Shown piece by piece: positions 50,895 to 62,097 of a stretch of DNA of 64,000 nt; positions within the stretch are counted from its first letter, which is position 1; every line of letters begins with the position of its first letter. A program made the position numbers and the translations under genes. The notes beneath the pieces were generated by a model that was given only the letters and a program-made list of their open reading frames with translations, ran no database searches and was not told where the DNA came from. Source of the DNA: Arachidicoccus ginsenosidivorans (GTDB lineage: Bacteria > Bacteroidota > Bacteroidia > Chitinophagales > Chitinophagaceae); contig NZ_CP042434.1 of NCBI RefSeq assembly GCF_007971385.1, positions 868,001-932,000 on the forward strand, read 5' to 3'.

Positions 50895-53800
50895 TTAAAA
50901 CTTCAGGTCTAGACGTACAGCGAATGTTCTTGTAAAGGGAGCTCCACCAGTGATCCATGGATTAAATGGATCGTTGCTCTGTATACTGCCCGGATTTTGT
51001 TTTCCAGGAAGGGAATTATATAAATAGCCAATATTTCTTGCTGAAAAGCTGATTTTGGCATCCTGAAAAACATGGGTCTTTCTTAAAATCTTGGCCGGAA
51101 CGTTATACCCTAGCGTTATTTCCCGAAGCATCAGCCAGCTCTCTTCGGCAATGGCACCATTCCAGTTAATTCCATTCTCCCAATCATAAGTACCTGCACT
51201 ATTACCTCCATCATAGTAGGCGGGTGCATACCAAGATGCTACATATCCTTTGTTATAAGCCTCTTTAAACGTCATGCCTCCTATATCTACATTTTGCCCA
51301 GTTGGGGTATTGCCCTTTTCTCCCGCAGCAAAAACGGCGTCCGGTACGGCCCCGTTATAAACCTGGTTGCCATATACATCTGTACGTAGGGAACCACCAT
51401 GTGCCTGATCCCTATATTGCAGGGATGCCAGCGGGGTGCCATTACCCATTGCATAGGTCCAGGATTCAGAATAGATATAACCGCCCCAGCGACCATCCAT
51501 CTGAGCAAAGAGGCTAAAGTTTTTATACCTGAGATTAAAAGAAAAGCCACCTGTTAATTTAGGTTCTATTTTGCCCAGTGTATCAGGACCATCTGATTTA
51601 TATTCATATGCATAGTCCTGAAAATCCATTCTGTGGGCAGCGGAAGTATCTGTTACCCGACCGTTGTTTTTAATGATAGGAAACCCTGTTTTAGGATCAA
51701 GTAAAAATTGCTTCCTCTGGAAACCAAAACACCAAAAGCACCACCTTCATATGCATGCGTTTCCACGCCCTCATAGTTTCCGGCTATTGTCCAGTCCGTA
51801 ATATCACCACTATTAGAATGATAGAAGTTAACGACTTTGCCCGCATTATGACCGATATTGACCGACATGGTCAGTCCCCAGTCTTTACTACGTATCGGAT
51901 TTACATTCAACAGGAGTTCATAACCTGTATTTTGTATGTTTCCGGCATTAATATAAAGTGTATTGTATCCAGTTTCTGGAACTCCCGGTAAATGCAATAA
52001 CTGATTAAAGGTATTGGTCTTATACCAGGCAAAATCAATATCAAATAAATTCTTGAAAAATGCCAGGTTGGTCCCCAGTTCAATAGAACGTTGTTTTTGC
52101 GGTCTCAGATCATAGTTCGGTTTTACATTTCCATTTAATATGGAAGCAGTAGGAACAGATTGACCGTTTATATTTACCAAAACGCCCGGGCCATAACCGG
52201 CTCCTGTAGAATAGGCACCTGCAACACCATCATTGCCGACATAGGCTAATGAAGCCCTAAGTTTCCCAAATGTCAGCCACTCTGGAAGCTTGCTGCGCAA
52301 ATGATCAGAAAATGCATAGGAAAGGTTGAAGGAGGGATAAAAAATACTATAATTATTCATCCCCGGAACGTTAACCGGATAGGTCAATGTAGATAACCAG
52401 TCATTTCTTCCGGTAATTTCCAGATTCAGATAATCTTTGTAATTGATATTAAAATCTCCGGCAATACTGACCGTACCTAAAGAAGGGTAACTGATCCCGT
52501 AATTTATAGAACTGGTCGTACCTAAATCCTGGACAGAATTGCCAAGAAAGAATTGGTTAGGCACTTTTAAGCCACCATTGGTATGTGCACCATAAGTTTC
52601 TCCTTTCAGATTTCCGTAATATTCATTGAGAAGTCTCAGATCAAAATTAAAGTCATTGACTTTTTTAGTAGCATGTGCCATAAACAGTACATCATAGTTG
52701 GTCGTATAGCTACCCCCTGTCCCATAATAGCCGCCAGAATTATCTTTACCGTTACCGTAATCCTTTTCTTCAAATTGTTGATTGTAATAATTTATATTGC
52801 CTTTGGCACTTAAATCCAGCCAGGGCGTTACTTTGGCATTTAACTGTAAATATGCAAGTAAGGAATTTTGCGTGTTCACCCTATTGTTCTTGTCCATAGC
52901 CGAGAAGCCTCCAACAATGGCATTTCCCTGTCCAGATCCGATCGTAAAAGGCTGTGGTTTGGTGGAGTTATCCGGATTTCGGTAGGTATTATGCCACTGT
53001 TCAAAATCTGTATTCCTGGGAACATAATAAACATTGAACCCTAGATTCTGCCCGCCTGTCCAAAAATATCGGCTTTGATTCCATACGTTATAAACCTTCG
53101 TATTTGCATAATTCACGCCCATATCAACAGAAAAGACCTTATTCATCTCTCCTGAAAATTTCATGTCTACTGCATTTCTTTTTAATTTGTTATTAGGTAA
53201 AACTCCTTTATCTTCTGTATTTGAATAGGAAATCCGATAATTTGCCTTCTCAGAGCCTCCGCTCAAGGTTATATTATTATTCACATAACGTCCATTATTA
53301 TAGAAAGTTTTCCAGTTATCAGGCTTTGCGATATAGGGCACAAGCGTATCAGGATTCCATGGAGCAGGATGCAAGGTCCCGTCAAATTTTGGTCCCCAGT
53401 TGGTAACCGTCCTGTCCTGGGTTCCATCCGGGTAAAAGGCACCTTCCCTATAATAGAACCCCTGGCCATATTCATTTTGCAATTCCATAAATGGCGCATA
53501 AGCTACAGTGGTTTGATAAGTGCTTGAATACTCCACGCCAATACCTTTTCCTGATTTACCGGATTTAGTGGTAATGACAATTGCTCCGTTTAAGCCACGT
53601 GATCCATAAATGGCGGTAGCAGCAGCCCCTTCAGTACCGTTATGGATGCATAATCATCTGGATTCAGGTTTAATAATTGGGATCCCTGATCGGCTGCATC
53701 CGGACCTGATATGTTATTTTGTAAAATATTGCCGTCCACTACAAAGATGGGCTGATTGTTGCCACCTACTACTTTTGCGCCTCTAAGCTGAATATAAGGT

Positions 53801-54305
53801 GAAGTCTGAACGCCAGCTGAATTCATGACGTTAATCTGAAGCCCGGCGACCTTACCTTGCAAGGCAGCAATGGGATTGATGGAATTGGTTCTGGTAATGT
53901 CATCCCCTGCTACTGTTGTAACGGCATAACCCAGATTTTTGTTTTCCTTTTTTATCCCATATGCGGTAACGACGACATCCCCGCAGCGACCGTCGCATGA
54001 CTGGGCACCAGCACGATCTTCATAACGCCTGCGGCGGCTGCCACTTCCTGCGGAGTGTAGCCTATATAGGAAAATGTCAAAATTTCTCCTACTTGGGCCT
54101 TCAAGGAAAATGAACCATCATTGTTGGTTATGTCATGGGTATTACTTTGTTTAGCGCCAACCGTTACGCCCGGTAACGGTGCGCCAGATGAATCACTGAC
54201 AACTCCTGAAATAGTTCCATTCTGCGCGTACATAGAACTTTGTACAAACAAAATGAGAATAACCAACAAAGCTGTCTTGAATAATAGGTCAAATTGCTTT
54301 TTCAT
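50895..54305 (-). CDS. SusC/RagA-family TonB-dependent transporter
   Basis: It has a signal peptide (LFKTALLVILILFVQSSMYA), a carboxypeptidase-like domain (ISGVVSDSSGAPLPGVTVGA), a plug domain with PIAALQGKVAGLQI and the SusC signature ADQGSQLLNLNPDDYASITV followed by LKGAAATAIYGSRG, and a long beta-barrel ending in an aromatic C-terminal strand (FAVRLDLKF). Single bases are missing near 53979, 53629 and 51708 (plus-strand C/C/C runs); corrected length 1137 residues. It imports a ligand handed over by SusD, driven by TonB. No glycoside hydrolase, sigma or anti-sigma gene is linked, so the substrate is open. Confidence 0.9.
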
Positions 54306-54811
54306 AAATGCTATTATTTAATTTCTGGTTGAAGAAGTTTAATGCGAACCTAATGGATAATGTTAAACTCTCTTAGGATTAATTTAATTTATTGTTAATC
54401 GTTAAATTATTAAGTCCAACTTATTTATTATAATAAACCAAAAGTAAGTATAAGAAATTTAAATTTCATTGATTATTTCAACTTTTTTTATGAAATCATT
54501 ATGATAAATAAAAAAAAATAAACCATCAAATTATTGTAACTAATTAAAATATAATTCTATTTTTCATTTGAAAACCTTTTCAAAAGTTAGTTTTATTTTT
54601 TTTAAATAGTTGACTCTATTTTCACTTTCTTTTAAAAATTACTTTTTGGACTGATTGCTTCCATTATATTTAACAAATATGCATTCCATCTTATCAGGCT
54701 AATAATAACTTTTGAAATAAGAATGGACAAACACCACCAACGTGAAAAATGAGATAAGACTGAAGTTAACCGGCGCTTATAAACACGGGGTCATTTTGTG
54801 GCAAACACACT
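54306..54811. other. AT-rich upstream region of the SusC/D operon
   Basis: Very AT-rich, with many A and T tracts; no genes. The SusC promoter must be here, but I see no exact -33/-7 pair. Confidence 0.4.
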
Positions 54812-54849
54812 AAAAAAGATAAGCCCTTCACATTTATGTAAAGGACTTA
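54812..54849 (-). terminator. Terminator after the methyltransferase gene
   Basis: On the minus strand, AAGTCCTTTACA and TGTGAAGGGCTT pair (with two wobbles) around TAAA and are followed by a T-rich tail. Confidence 0.6.
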
Positions 54850-54907
54850 CCTCCAATTTTAAATCTAAAAAAATGAAAAAAAGAAAACTACCAAATCAAA
54901 ATCATTA

Positions 54908-55450
54908 TCAGAACCATCGGCGGACCGATTTCTTATAGTTTTTATAAGCTTTGCCGAAGCGGCGTTTCAAATACTTCTCCTCTCTTTTAATCACATAGAG
55001 TTTCATAACCATGACCAGGAAAGGCGCAATAATAATACTCCACCAATTACCCCAGAAAATTACAGCGCCAAAATATAAAAAGAACAGACTTACATACAGA
55101 GGGTTACGTGAATACTTATAGACACCTTTGGTTTGTAGGGAATGTGCAGATTTAATGGTAACAATGGAATTACGACTGATAATAAACTGGATTAACGTGA
55201 TTAACCCAATACCCGCTCCGATAAAAAGCAATACCCAGCCAATAAACTGCTGATTGTGCCTTCTTAGAAAGTCAACACCCAGTGGAAAATCATGTTCCAG
55301 CAAAACGGAGAAATAAAAAAATGCAATATAAAACAGTGGTGGTGGTATATAAACTCCTGGATGGTCTTTTAAGCTAGTGGCAGCCTTTTGTTCAACCTGA
55401 GCCGCATGCTGCTCAGGAACACTTTGATCGAATTGTTGCGTGGTATCCAT
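54908..55450 (-). CDS. Isoprenylcysteine/phospholipid methyltransferase-like membrane protein
   Basis: About four membrane segments (YIAFFYFSVLL, FIGWVLLFIGAGIGLITLIQ, LYVSLFFLYFGAVIFWGNWW) surround the ICMT/PEMT signature GVYKYSRNPLYVSLF. The C-terminal part YVIKREEKYLKRRFGKAYKN is the SAM-side motif with E-E-x-x-L-x-x-x-F-G-x-x-Y. It has 180 residues. The family methylates lipid or isoprenoid acceptors; the acceptor is unknown here. Confidence 0.85.
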   Translation of the reverse strand: MDTTQQFDQSVPEQHAAQVEQKAATSLKDHPGVYIPPPLFYIAFFYFSVLLEHDFPLGVDFLRRHNQQFIGWVLLFIGAGIGLITLIQFIISRNSIVTIKSAHSLQTKGVYKYSRNPLYVSLFFLYFGAVIFWGNWWSIIIAPFLVMVMKLYVIKREEKYLKRRFGKAYKNYKKSVRRWF

Positions 55451-55580
55451 AAGTCGTCATTTTTAAACCAAAACACAAAGGTTACATACCAATTTTCCTT
55501 TGTTTTAACCAAGGTTAAGTTACGACAACCAACTTAAACTACCAAGAATTTTCTTACAAACATTCGGTAGTAATTAATAA

Positions 55581-56114
55581 TCAATCTTCCAGATAAATTT
55601 CCAGGAGTCCATCAGGCAGCTCAACATGCAATTTGCGGGTTGCAGGATCCACTTTTTTTAGGGTCTCACTGTGCAGAGGAATCAATACTTCTTTTTCTTT
55701 AAATGTAATTTTGAGCAAGATCTGATGAGGCTGTTCAATAACTTCCTGGACTTCAGATAAGGCTTCACCATTATTTATAACCATATAACCAATTAAGGAT
55801 ACCGGCTGAAATCCATCAACCAGTTGGTCAAATACGGCTCTTTCCAGCCACACGTTCTTGCGTGTCAGGAGTTTGGCAGCTTCCTTGGTATTTGTATCTT
55901 CTAGTTTTACCAACCATTCACCTGTATGCTTCGTCGTTATCTTCTCTACAAAATAAGGGATATACGCGCCTTTAACCGGCTCAATAAAAATCACCTTTAT
56001 TTGGTCTAGCGCACCCGTTTTAAGTTTTTCTCCAACAGCATGCTCAAGTACCATTTCCCCTTTTATGCCATGCGTGGCGACTAACTTTCCTATCTGAATA
56101 TATTCTGTTGCCAT
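55581..56114 (-). CDS. rimM: 16S rRNA processing/ribosome maturation factor RimM
   Basis: RimM assists 30S head assembly through binding ribosomal protein S19. It starts YIQIGKLVATHGIKGEMVLE (RimM N-domain) and has a PRC-barrel C-domain with GYMVINNGEALSEVQEVIEQ, then LIPLHSETLKKVDPATRKLH. It has 177 residues, intact. It follows rpsP on the same strand, but a terminator stands between them. Confidence 0.92.
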   Translation of the reverse strand: MATEYIQIGKLVATHGIKGEMVLEHAVGEKLKTGALDQIKVIFIEPVKGAYIPYFVEKITTKHTGEWLVKLEDTNTKEAAKLLTRKNVWLERAVFDQLVDGFQPVSLIGYMVINNGEALSEVQEVIEQPHQILLKITFKEKEVLIPLHSETLKKVDPATRKLHVELPDGLLEIYLED

Positions 56115-56153
56115 ATAATCGTCGACTTATCTAATTTATCCTCAATATACATT

Positions 56154-56195
56154 AAAAAAAAGCAGGCTGTCAAAACTTACATTCTGACAGCCTGC
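56154..56195 (-). terminator. Terminator between rpsP and rimM
   Basis: The stem GCAGGCTGTCA/TGACAGCCTGC, on the minus strand, is followed by eight T. It lies 31 bp after rpsP and 40 bp before rimM, so it would reduce read-through into rimM. Confidence 0.75.
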
Positions 56196-56225
56196 CACTA
56201 ATTACATGCGAATTAAAGCTTTAGC

Positions 56226-56708
56226 TTATGCCGGCTCAGATCCTTCAGCCTTAGCTTCTTCAGCCGGAGCCTCAGGAGCCTTGGTTTCAGCTGGAGTTGC
56301 TTTTTTAACAACCGGACGCTGACGATTTGCACGCTGCTGCTTTTTATGTTCCTCAGTACGTTTCTGTACGTTGGCTTCATGATCTGAATACCATTCCTGG
56401 AATTTCTGCATGGCAGCTGCTTCATCAAACAGACCCAATTTTACACCTCTTAATAAGTGTTTCAGGTATAAAACACCTTTGAAAGATAAAATCTGACGTA
56501 CTGTGTCTGTAGGCTGAGCACCTTTGTGTAACCATTCTAAAGATTTTTGACGATCTAATTGAATGGTTGCCGGAACGGTTAGCGGATTGTAAGTTCCCAG
56601 CTTCTGAATGAACTTACCATCTCTGGGAGAGCGGGCGTCTGCTACTACGATAAAATAAAACGGACGTTTCTTGCTCCCGTGTCTTTGTAATCTAATTTTC
56701 ACTGCCAT
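56226..56708 (-). CDS. rpsP: 30S ribosomal protein S16
   Basis: The first ~80 residues are S16 ([40 protein letters not shown]). An extra ~75-residue extension rich in Lys, Ala, Glu and Pro ends the protein (160 residues in all), as in many Bacteroidota. The gene is intact, with its own promoter at 56763-56792. Confidence 0.95.
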   Translation of the reverse strand: MAVKIRLQRHGSKKRPFYFIVVADARSPRDGKFIQKLGTYNPLTVPATIQLDRQKSLEWLHKGAQPTDTVRQILSFKGVLYLKHLLRGVKLGLFDEAAAMQKFQEWYSDHEANVQKRTEEHKKQQRANRQRPVVKKATPAETKAPEAPAEEAKAEGSEPA

Positions 56709-56762
56709 ATTAAATAGAAATTTAAAGGCTAAAGGATTTGGTTAAAAAAATATTTTGGAATG

Positions 56763-56792
56763 CAAAGTTAACCAAAATAAGCAGTAAACCAA
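56763..56792 (-). promoter_or_regulatory. Promoter of rpsP
   Basis: On the minus strand TTG (56790-56792) and TAACTTTG (56763-56770, exact -7 consensus) are separated by 19 bases. The ATG of rpsP follows 54 bp downstream. Confidence 0.65.
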
Positions 56793-56848
56793 AAATTGTT
56801 CGCTGCTTTAATTTTTTCTTTTCCTGCCCGCCGAAAATGTTAAAAATA

Positions 56849-58039
56849 TTAAGACTTAAGTACACCCAAATCCTTGCCCACCTTGACAAAGGCAGCGATG
56901 GCCTGATCTAAATGTTTCGTCTCATGGGCGGCACTTAACTGTACCCTGATTCTTGCCTGTCCCTTTGGTACAACCGGAAAGAAAAAGCCGGTTACATATA
57001 TGCCTTCCTCTTGCAAAGCTGCCGCAAATTTTTGGGCGATCACAGCATCATAAAGCATCACTGGCACAATCGGGTGAATGCCAGGTTTAATATCAAAACC
57101 GGCACTAGTCATTTTTTCTCTAAAATAACGGGTATTGGATTCTAACTTATCTCGTAGGTTGGTTGTTTCGCTGAGCATATCCAATATGGCGATGGATGCA
57201 CCTACAATACTGGGAGCTAAGGTATTGGAAAACAAATAGGGCCTGCTGCGCTGGCGCAGCAGTTCAATAATTTCTTTTCTGCCGGAGGTAAATCCACCAC
57301 TAGCACCACCTAAGGCCTTGCCTAAGGTGCCCGTAATAATATCCACCTTACCCATCACATCTCTGTATTCATGGGTACCTCTGCCGGTTTTACCGATAAA
57401 ACCTGTAGAATGACTCTCATCACTCATCACAATAGCGTCATACTTTTCTGCCAGAGCCACAATTTTATCTAACTGCGCAATGGTGCCATCCATAGAGAAG
57501 GAACCATCTGTTACAATAATGCGGCTACGGTGACCACTGGCTTCTTTTAATTTTGCCTCCAGGTCTTCCATATCATTGTGGTTATAACGGTAACGGGCTG
57601 CTTTACAGAGCCTTACTCCGTCAATAATAGAGGCATGATTGAGCGCATCGCTGATAATGGCATCCTCAGCGCCAAACAAGGGTTCAAATACACCACCATT
57701 GGCATCAAAGGCTGCTGCATATAAGATCGTATCTTCTGTACCCAAAAACTTAGAGATCTTGGCTTCCAGTTCTTTATGAATATCCTGCGTTCCACAGATA
57801 AATCGTACACTACTCATACCATAGCCCCTTTTATCAATGGTCGCTTTGGCAGCTTCCAGTACGGCAGGATGAGAAGAAAGTCCCAGATAGTTATTGGCAC
57901 AGAAATTAAGTACGGTTTTACCACCAACCTGGATTTCCGGTCCTTGAGGGCTTTCAATACTTCTTTCATTTTTAAACAGTCCGGCAGCTTCTAACTCAGA
58001 CAGCTCCTGACCAATGCGCTGTACAAATGCTTCATTCAT
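56849..58039 (-). CDS. kbl: Glycine C-acetyltransferase (2-amino-3-ketobutyrate CoA ligase)
   Basis: It catalyses the PLP-dependent cleavage of 2-amino-3-ketobutyrate with CoA to glycine and acetyl-CoA, in threonine degradation. The alpha-oxoamine synthase core has NFCANNYLGLSSHPAV, SVRFICGTQDIHKELE, DALNHASIIDGVRL, and the PLP lysine in ITGTLGKALGGASGGF. It has 396 residues, intact. Threonine dehydrogenase is not next to it, so a related oxoamine synthase activity cannot be excluded. Confidence 0.9.
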   Translation of the reverse strand: MNEAFVQRIGQELSELEAAGLFKNERSIESPQGPEIQVGGKTVLNFCANNYLGLSSHPAVLEAAKATIDKRGYGMSSVRFICGTQDIHKELEAKISKFLGTEDTILYAAAFDANGGVFEPLFGAEDAIISDALNHASIIDGVRLCKAARYRYNHNDMEDLEAKLKEASGHRSRIIVTDGSFSMDGTIAQLDKIVALAEKYDAIVMSDESHSTGFIGKTGRGTHEYRDVMGKVDIITGTLGKALGGASGGFTSGRKEIIELLRQRSRPYLFSNTLAPSIVGASIAILDMLSETTNLRDKLESNTRYFREKMTSAGFDIKPGIHPIVPVMLYDAVIAQKFAAALQEEGIYVTGFFFPVVPKGQARIRVQLSAAHETKHLDQAIAAFVKVGKDLGVLKS

Positions 58040-58149
58040 AACGATATACTTATTTATTTTAAATAAAGGTAGTCAAGTTGGCCATAAAATTGCTGTTAAA
58101 TCGTTTGCGGAAAATTTTCCGGTGCAAACAACAGGCGATTTTCTTTTTC

Positions 58150-59457
58150 TTATAAATACGCCACCAATTTTTCAAGCCCGTTGCTTCTGGAACCTTTGAC
58201 CAGAATATAACTTTTTTCTATGTGCATCTTTTCAATGGCCGCTGCGGCCGCCTTTTGATCCAAAAACCAAAGATAATTAGATGCCAACGCTTCAAATTCA
58301 GGCCCAATCAGGAGCACTTCTTGCCAGCCGCCGATTTGTTTAATCTGACTAATCAATTTTCTATGTTCGGCTTCACTATCCTGACCGAGCTCTTTCATAC
58401 CGCCCAGGATCAACACTTTATGATCTGCCTGCATCCTACTAAAGTTCTCAATGGCCGCTTGCATACTGGAAGGATTTGCATTATAAGCGTCAAGTATGAT
58501 CTGATTGCTGCCTTGATGGATCAATTGAGAACGGCTGTTTGAAGGCGCATAGGCAGCAATGGCTCTTTCAATAGCTTCATCCGATATATCAAAATAACGG
58601 CCTATGGCCACCGCACAGAGTACATTAGGTAAGTTATAGGCGCCCACGAGCTGTGTATTAATCAATCTGTCTGCCTTATGATGTGCCTGTAATTTAATGA
58701 TCAAAAATGGATCGCTTTTTTCAATACTTCCAGCCGCAATCAGCGGCGTTTTATTGGAATTGACATTACCGCTGTACCAATACTTACGATCGATACCTTG
58801 GGTCATATCTGTAAAATAAGGATAATCGGCAAAGGCAAAGCAAGTTCCATTATTTGCCCGCAAGTAGTCAAAGAGTTCGCCTTTACCCTTGCGTACCCCG
58901 GCCTCACTTCCAAACCCTTCCAGGTGGGCTTTACCACAATTGGTAATAATACCGATGGTGGGCTGCGTATAGATACAATAACCGGCAATTTCTTTTAAAT
59001 GATTGGCACCCATTTCTATAACTGCCACCTCTGCATCTCTTTTTACCGACAGAATGGTTAGCGGTATGCCAATATGATTATTAAGGTTCCCTTTCGTGGT
59101 ATAGGTTGTATATGAAGTGCTTAAAACAGTATGGATTAGTTCCTTAGTGGTCGTTTTACCATTGCTGCCCGTAATGGCAATAAAGGGTATATCAAAAGTC
59201 CTGCGGTGGTAATGCGCTAGTTGTTGCAAACAGCTGAGTACATCTGGCACCTGGATAAAGCGTTCATTATCCTGCTTTAGCGGTTCATCAATAATCGCAT
59301 AGACAGCGCCATCACTTATTGCCTGGGCTGCATAAAGATTACCATTAAAATTGGGGCCTTTTAAGGCAAAAAACAAATCACCAGGCTGTATATTTCGGCT
59401 ATCCGTTTTTACAGAGGGGTATTTTTTATAAATCTCGTAAAGTTCAGCTATTGACAT
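58150..59457 (-). CDS. murF: UDP-N-acetylmuramoyl-tripeptide--D-Ala-D-Ala ligase
   Basis: It adds D-Ala-D-Ala to the peptidoglycan precursor with ATP. Mur ligase features are TDSRNIQPGDLFFALKG, the P-loop ITGSNGKTTTKEL (near residue 103), NLNNHIGIPLTIL, AVIEMGANHLKEIA and ILDAYNANPSSM. It has 435 residues, intact. Confidence 0.93.
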   Translation of the reverse strand: MSIAELYEIYKKYPSVKTDSRNIQPGDLFFALKGPNFNGNLYAAQAISDGAVYAIIDEPLKQDNERFIQVPDVLSCLQQLAHYHRRTFDIPFIAITGSNGKTTTKELIHTVLSTSYTTYTTKGNLNNHIGIPLTILSVKRDAEVAVIEMGANHLKEIAGYCIYTQPTIGIITNCGKAHLEGFGSEAGVRKGKGELFDYLRANNGTCFAFADYPYFTDMTQGIDRKYWYSGNVNSNKTPLIAAGSIEKSDPFLIIKLQAHHKADRLINTQLVGAYNLPNVLCAVAIGRYFDISDEAIERAIAAYAPSNSRSQLIHQGSNQIILDAYNANPSSMQAAIENFSRMQADHKVLILGGMKELGQDSEAEHRKLISQIKQIGGWQEVLLIGPEFEALASNYLWFLDQKAAAAAIEKMHIEKSYILVKGSRSNGLEKLVAYL

Positions 59458-59527
59458 AAAAGCAATAGATTTATGTTAGGTTATATTATTTATATTCCGG
59501 TTCGTTCTTATTCCTATAGCAACAAAA

Positions 59528-59556
59528 ATAGCGATAGAATTGATTTCTACCGCTAT
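59528..59556 (-). terminator. Terminator after the DUF4783 gene
   Basis: The stem ATAGCGATAGAA/TTCTACCGCTAT, with one internal mismatch, is followed on the minus strand by TTTTTG. Confidence 0.6.
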
Positions 59557-59587
59557 CTACACTAAAATTAGGTAATGTTACATGCGA

Positions 59588-59976
59588 TTAATTGATTCGA
59601 ACAGTGACAATGGAAGTTGTTGATCCACTGGTCTTGAGCATAATGGTAATATTATAGCTTCTGGATGAGGCCTTAAGTTTGCCGGTAAGATAACCAGTCC
59701 CGCCATTTCCCTTTTAGAGGTTAACTCGAAGCTTTTAATATCCTGTTCGGAATAAAAGCTTTTTAAGATCTGGGTAGCCTGGTTTTTACTGACATTTTTC
59801 ACTTCATCCTTGCCAGGAAGCTTAAAATCAACCGCACTGTCAAAATATTTACTGACCTGAGTGGCATTATTAGCCTTCAATGCATCGACAATTTCTGAAG
59901 AATTGGTGGAAAATGCCGTAAATGAAGCAAATAATAATACACAAGTCAAAATCGCTAAAATTCTTTTCATCTTCAT
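59588..59976 (-). CDS. DUF4783-domain exported protein
   Basis: The signal peptide (ILAILTCVLLFASFTAFS) precedes a ~105-residue NTF2-like domain: NSSEIVDALKANNATQVSKY, FDSAVDFKLPGKDEVKNVSK, then, after one missing G near 59701, GYLTGKLKASSRSYNITI and STTSIVTVRIN. The corrected protein ends at 59588 with 129 residues; the uncorrected frame ends ten bases later with unrelated sequence. DUF4783 proteins are widespread in Bacteroidota and of unknown function. Confidence 0.75.
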
Positions 59977-60159
59977 TTGTTTTGTAAACTAACATCCTAG
60001 GTGCAAAGAGTGCGCCAAAATGCATCTCTTTCAAACCTAAGGATTTCCATGCCTTAAAAACTTGTAACAGTTAGAGTAACTAACGCTGGAAAGGTTTAAA
60101 TTCTTTAATTTTACTGCTTTGGAACGCAAATATAGCTGAAAATATTAAAACAAAATTGC

Positions 60160-61683
60160 ATGCAAGCAAAAAAAGCCATTCTGCTCATCATGGATGGATG
60201 GGGACTGGGAAAAAGCAAACAAATTGATGCCATTCAGGCGGCAAATACACCTTTTGTAGACGCATTATATGACAAATATCCGCATACGACGCTGGTTACC
60301 TATGGCGAATCTGTCGGATTGCCTGATGGTCAGATGGGCAATAGTGAGGTTGGACACCTAAACCTAGGGGCTGGAAGAATCGTCTACCAAGAACTACAAC
60401 GGATCAATGTCGCGATTCGGGAAAATGAGTTTCATAAGAACCCGACGCTTTTAGCTGCCATCCAAAAGGCAAAATCAACACAGAAACCGCTGCATTTGTT
60501 AGGTCTGGTAAGTAATGGCGGTGTCCATAGTCATATCAACCACCTTAAAGCCATCATTGATGTCTGTAAGCAGGAGGATTTTAAAAATGTATTTATCCAT
60601 GCCTTTACCGATGGCAGGGATTGTGATCCCCATAGTGGCAAAGGCTTCATCCAGGATTTACTGGCCCATTTAGCGGGTACTGGCGTAGGGCAGATTGCCT
60701 CCATTACCGGCAGGTATTATGCCATGGACAGAGATAAACGTTGGGAAAGAGTTAAGTTAGCCTATGATGCAATCGTTCATGGCACGGGCGAGTTAGCCAC
60801 AGATCTGGTTGCCGCCATAGACGCTTCCTACCAAAACGAAGTGACCGATGAATTTATCAAGCCTATTATCAATCAGCAGCTTCAGGATAATCCAGATAGT
60901 AAAATCAGTGACGGTGACGTAGCGATCTGTTTTAATTTCAGGACGGATCGTTGCCGTGAAATCACTCAAGTCCTGACCCAGGAAGATTTCCCTGATTTTG
61001 GTATGAAAAAGCTGGATATTGATTATACGACCATGACGCAGTATAATAAGGATTTCAAAGGCGTTCATATTATCTTCCAAAATGAAGACCTGAATAATAC
61101 CATCGGAGAGGTTTTGGCTTCCAATGGTAAAAAGCAAATCCGTATTGCTGAAACCGAAAATATCCACACGTCACCTTTTTCTTCAGTGGTGGGCGTGAGA
61201 AAGAATTTGAAGGAGAAAAACGCCTGATGGCGGCCTCTCCTAAAGTAGCCACTTATGATTTGCAACCGGAAATGTCTGCAAATGATATCACTGCCAAGAT
61301 TCTACCGGAAATAGAACAGGAAACAGCGGATTTTATCTGCCTGAACTTTGCCAATACAGATATGGTTGGCCATACCGGTGTATTCTCTGCTGTTATTAAA
61401 GCAGCAGAAACCGTAGATCATTGTGTATCCCAGATTGTGCCCCTGGCCTTAGAACATGGCTACAATATCTTCCTTACAGCCGATCATGGTAATGCAGATA
61501 ATATGGTAAATCCGGATGGCACCCCAATACGCAGCACTCAGTCAATCTGGTTCCCTTATTTTAATATCCAATGACTTTAAAGGAACTTTAAAAGAAGGCA
61601 AACTGGGTGATATTGCGCCGTCTATCTTAAAATCCATGGATATTGCGCTTCCTAAAGAAATGACGGGCACACCGTTATTCTAA
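60160..61683 (+). CDS. gpmI: 2,3-bisphosphoglycerate-independent phosphoglycerate mutase
   Basis: This glycolytic enzyme interconverts 3- and 2-phosphoglycerate using two Mn ions. The start KKAILLIMDGWGLGKSKQID and catalytic Ser in GQMGNSEVGHLNLGAGR are followed by DGRDCDPHSG and GRYYAMDRDKRWER. The C-terminal metal site NFANTDMVGHTGVF and TADHGNAD lies in a second frame. Single bases are missing near 61158 (A4 run, giving EKYPHVTFFFSGGRE), 61542 and 61557; the corrected length is 508 residues, normal for the family. Confidence 0.93.
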
Positions 61684-61716
61684 AAAGTAAGCTGAATTCT
61701 TTTTGGCAGTTATAAA

Positions 61717-61759
61717 TCAAATAGCCCCTGATCGTATAAAACGATCAGGGGCTATTTGA
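61717..61759 (+). terminator. Terminator of gpmI
   Basis: The stem CAAATAGCCCCTGATCGT/ACGATCAGGGGCTATTTG has a five-base loop and is followed by ATTTTG. Confidence 0.75.
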
Positions 61760-61822
61760 TTTTGCCTAAATGTCTTTGGCCTATATGTCAATATTTTGGA
61801 TTTGCAGTTGCTGATTTTGGGC

Positions 61823-61866
61823 AAAAAAATCCTGCTATCAATCTTTTCAATCAATAACAGGATTTA
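61823..61866 (-). terminator. Terminator of the structured RNA
   Basis: On the minus strand AATCCTG and CAGGATT close a long hairpin followed by seven T. Confidence 0.75.
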
Positions 61867-61873
61867 TGTTTAC

Positions 61874-62035
61874 TGGCTGTAGGGTAGGGATCGAACCTAC
61901 ACGGGCAGTTGGCTTAAGTACAAATTCCGGTGGTCAACCCCGGTCTTCCTTTCGAAAGGCTCTATACTAAGTTTATCCTGGACTCCCCACCCTCGAGACG
62001 AGAGGGCATGTCTGCCAAAATTTCATCACCCCACA
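61874..62035 (-). ncRNA. Structured RNA with tRNA-like acceptor, D arm and T arm (unassigned)
   Basis: The 5' end TGTGGGG can pair with CCCTACA at the 3' end, followed by G and CCA, if one C is added to a C3 run (the same undercall seen elsewhere). A D-arm-like ATG-N13-CAT with GGCAGA follows position 9, as in class II tRNAs. A perfect T arm is present: GTAGG-TTCGATC-CCTAC. The anticodon arm position holds CCCTC-TCGTCTC-GAGGG, which lacks U33. About 75 extra bases with two hairpins (CCTTTCGAAAGG; CCGGGG...CCACCGG) lie before the T arm. No tmRNA tag peptide ending in ALAA is encoded. It is not a normal tRNA; possible identities are an unusual tmRNA or another tRNA-like RNA. Confidence 0.55.
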
Positions 62036-62097
62036 ATGTTTAAGATCTTCCGACTATTTTCGGTTACTTGTTTCACCTTTTTTTGTCGTTGATAGTG

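Noticed and set aside
61874..62035. Standard tmRNA (ssrA) call
   Set aside because: The body is only about 162 nt and no tag peptide ending in ALAA can be read in any frame.
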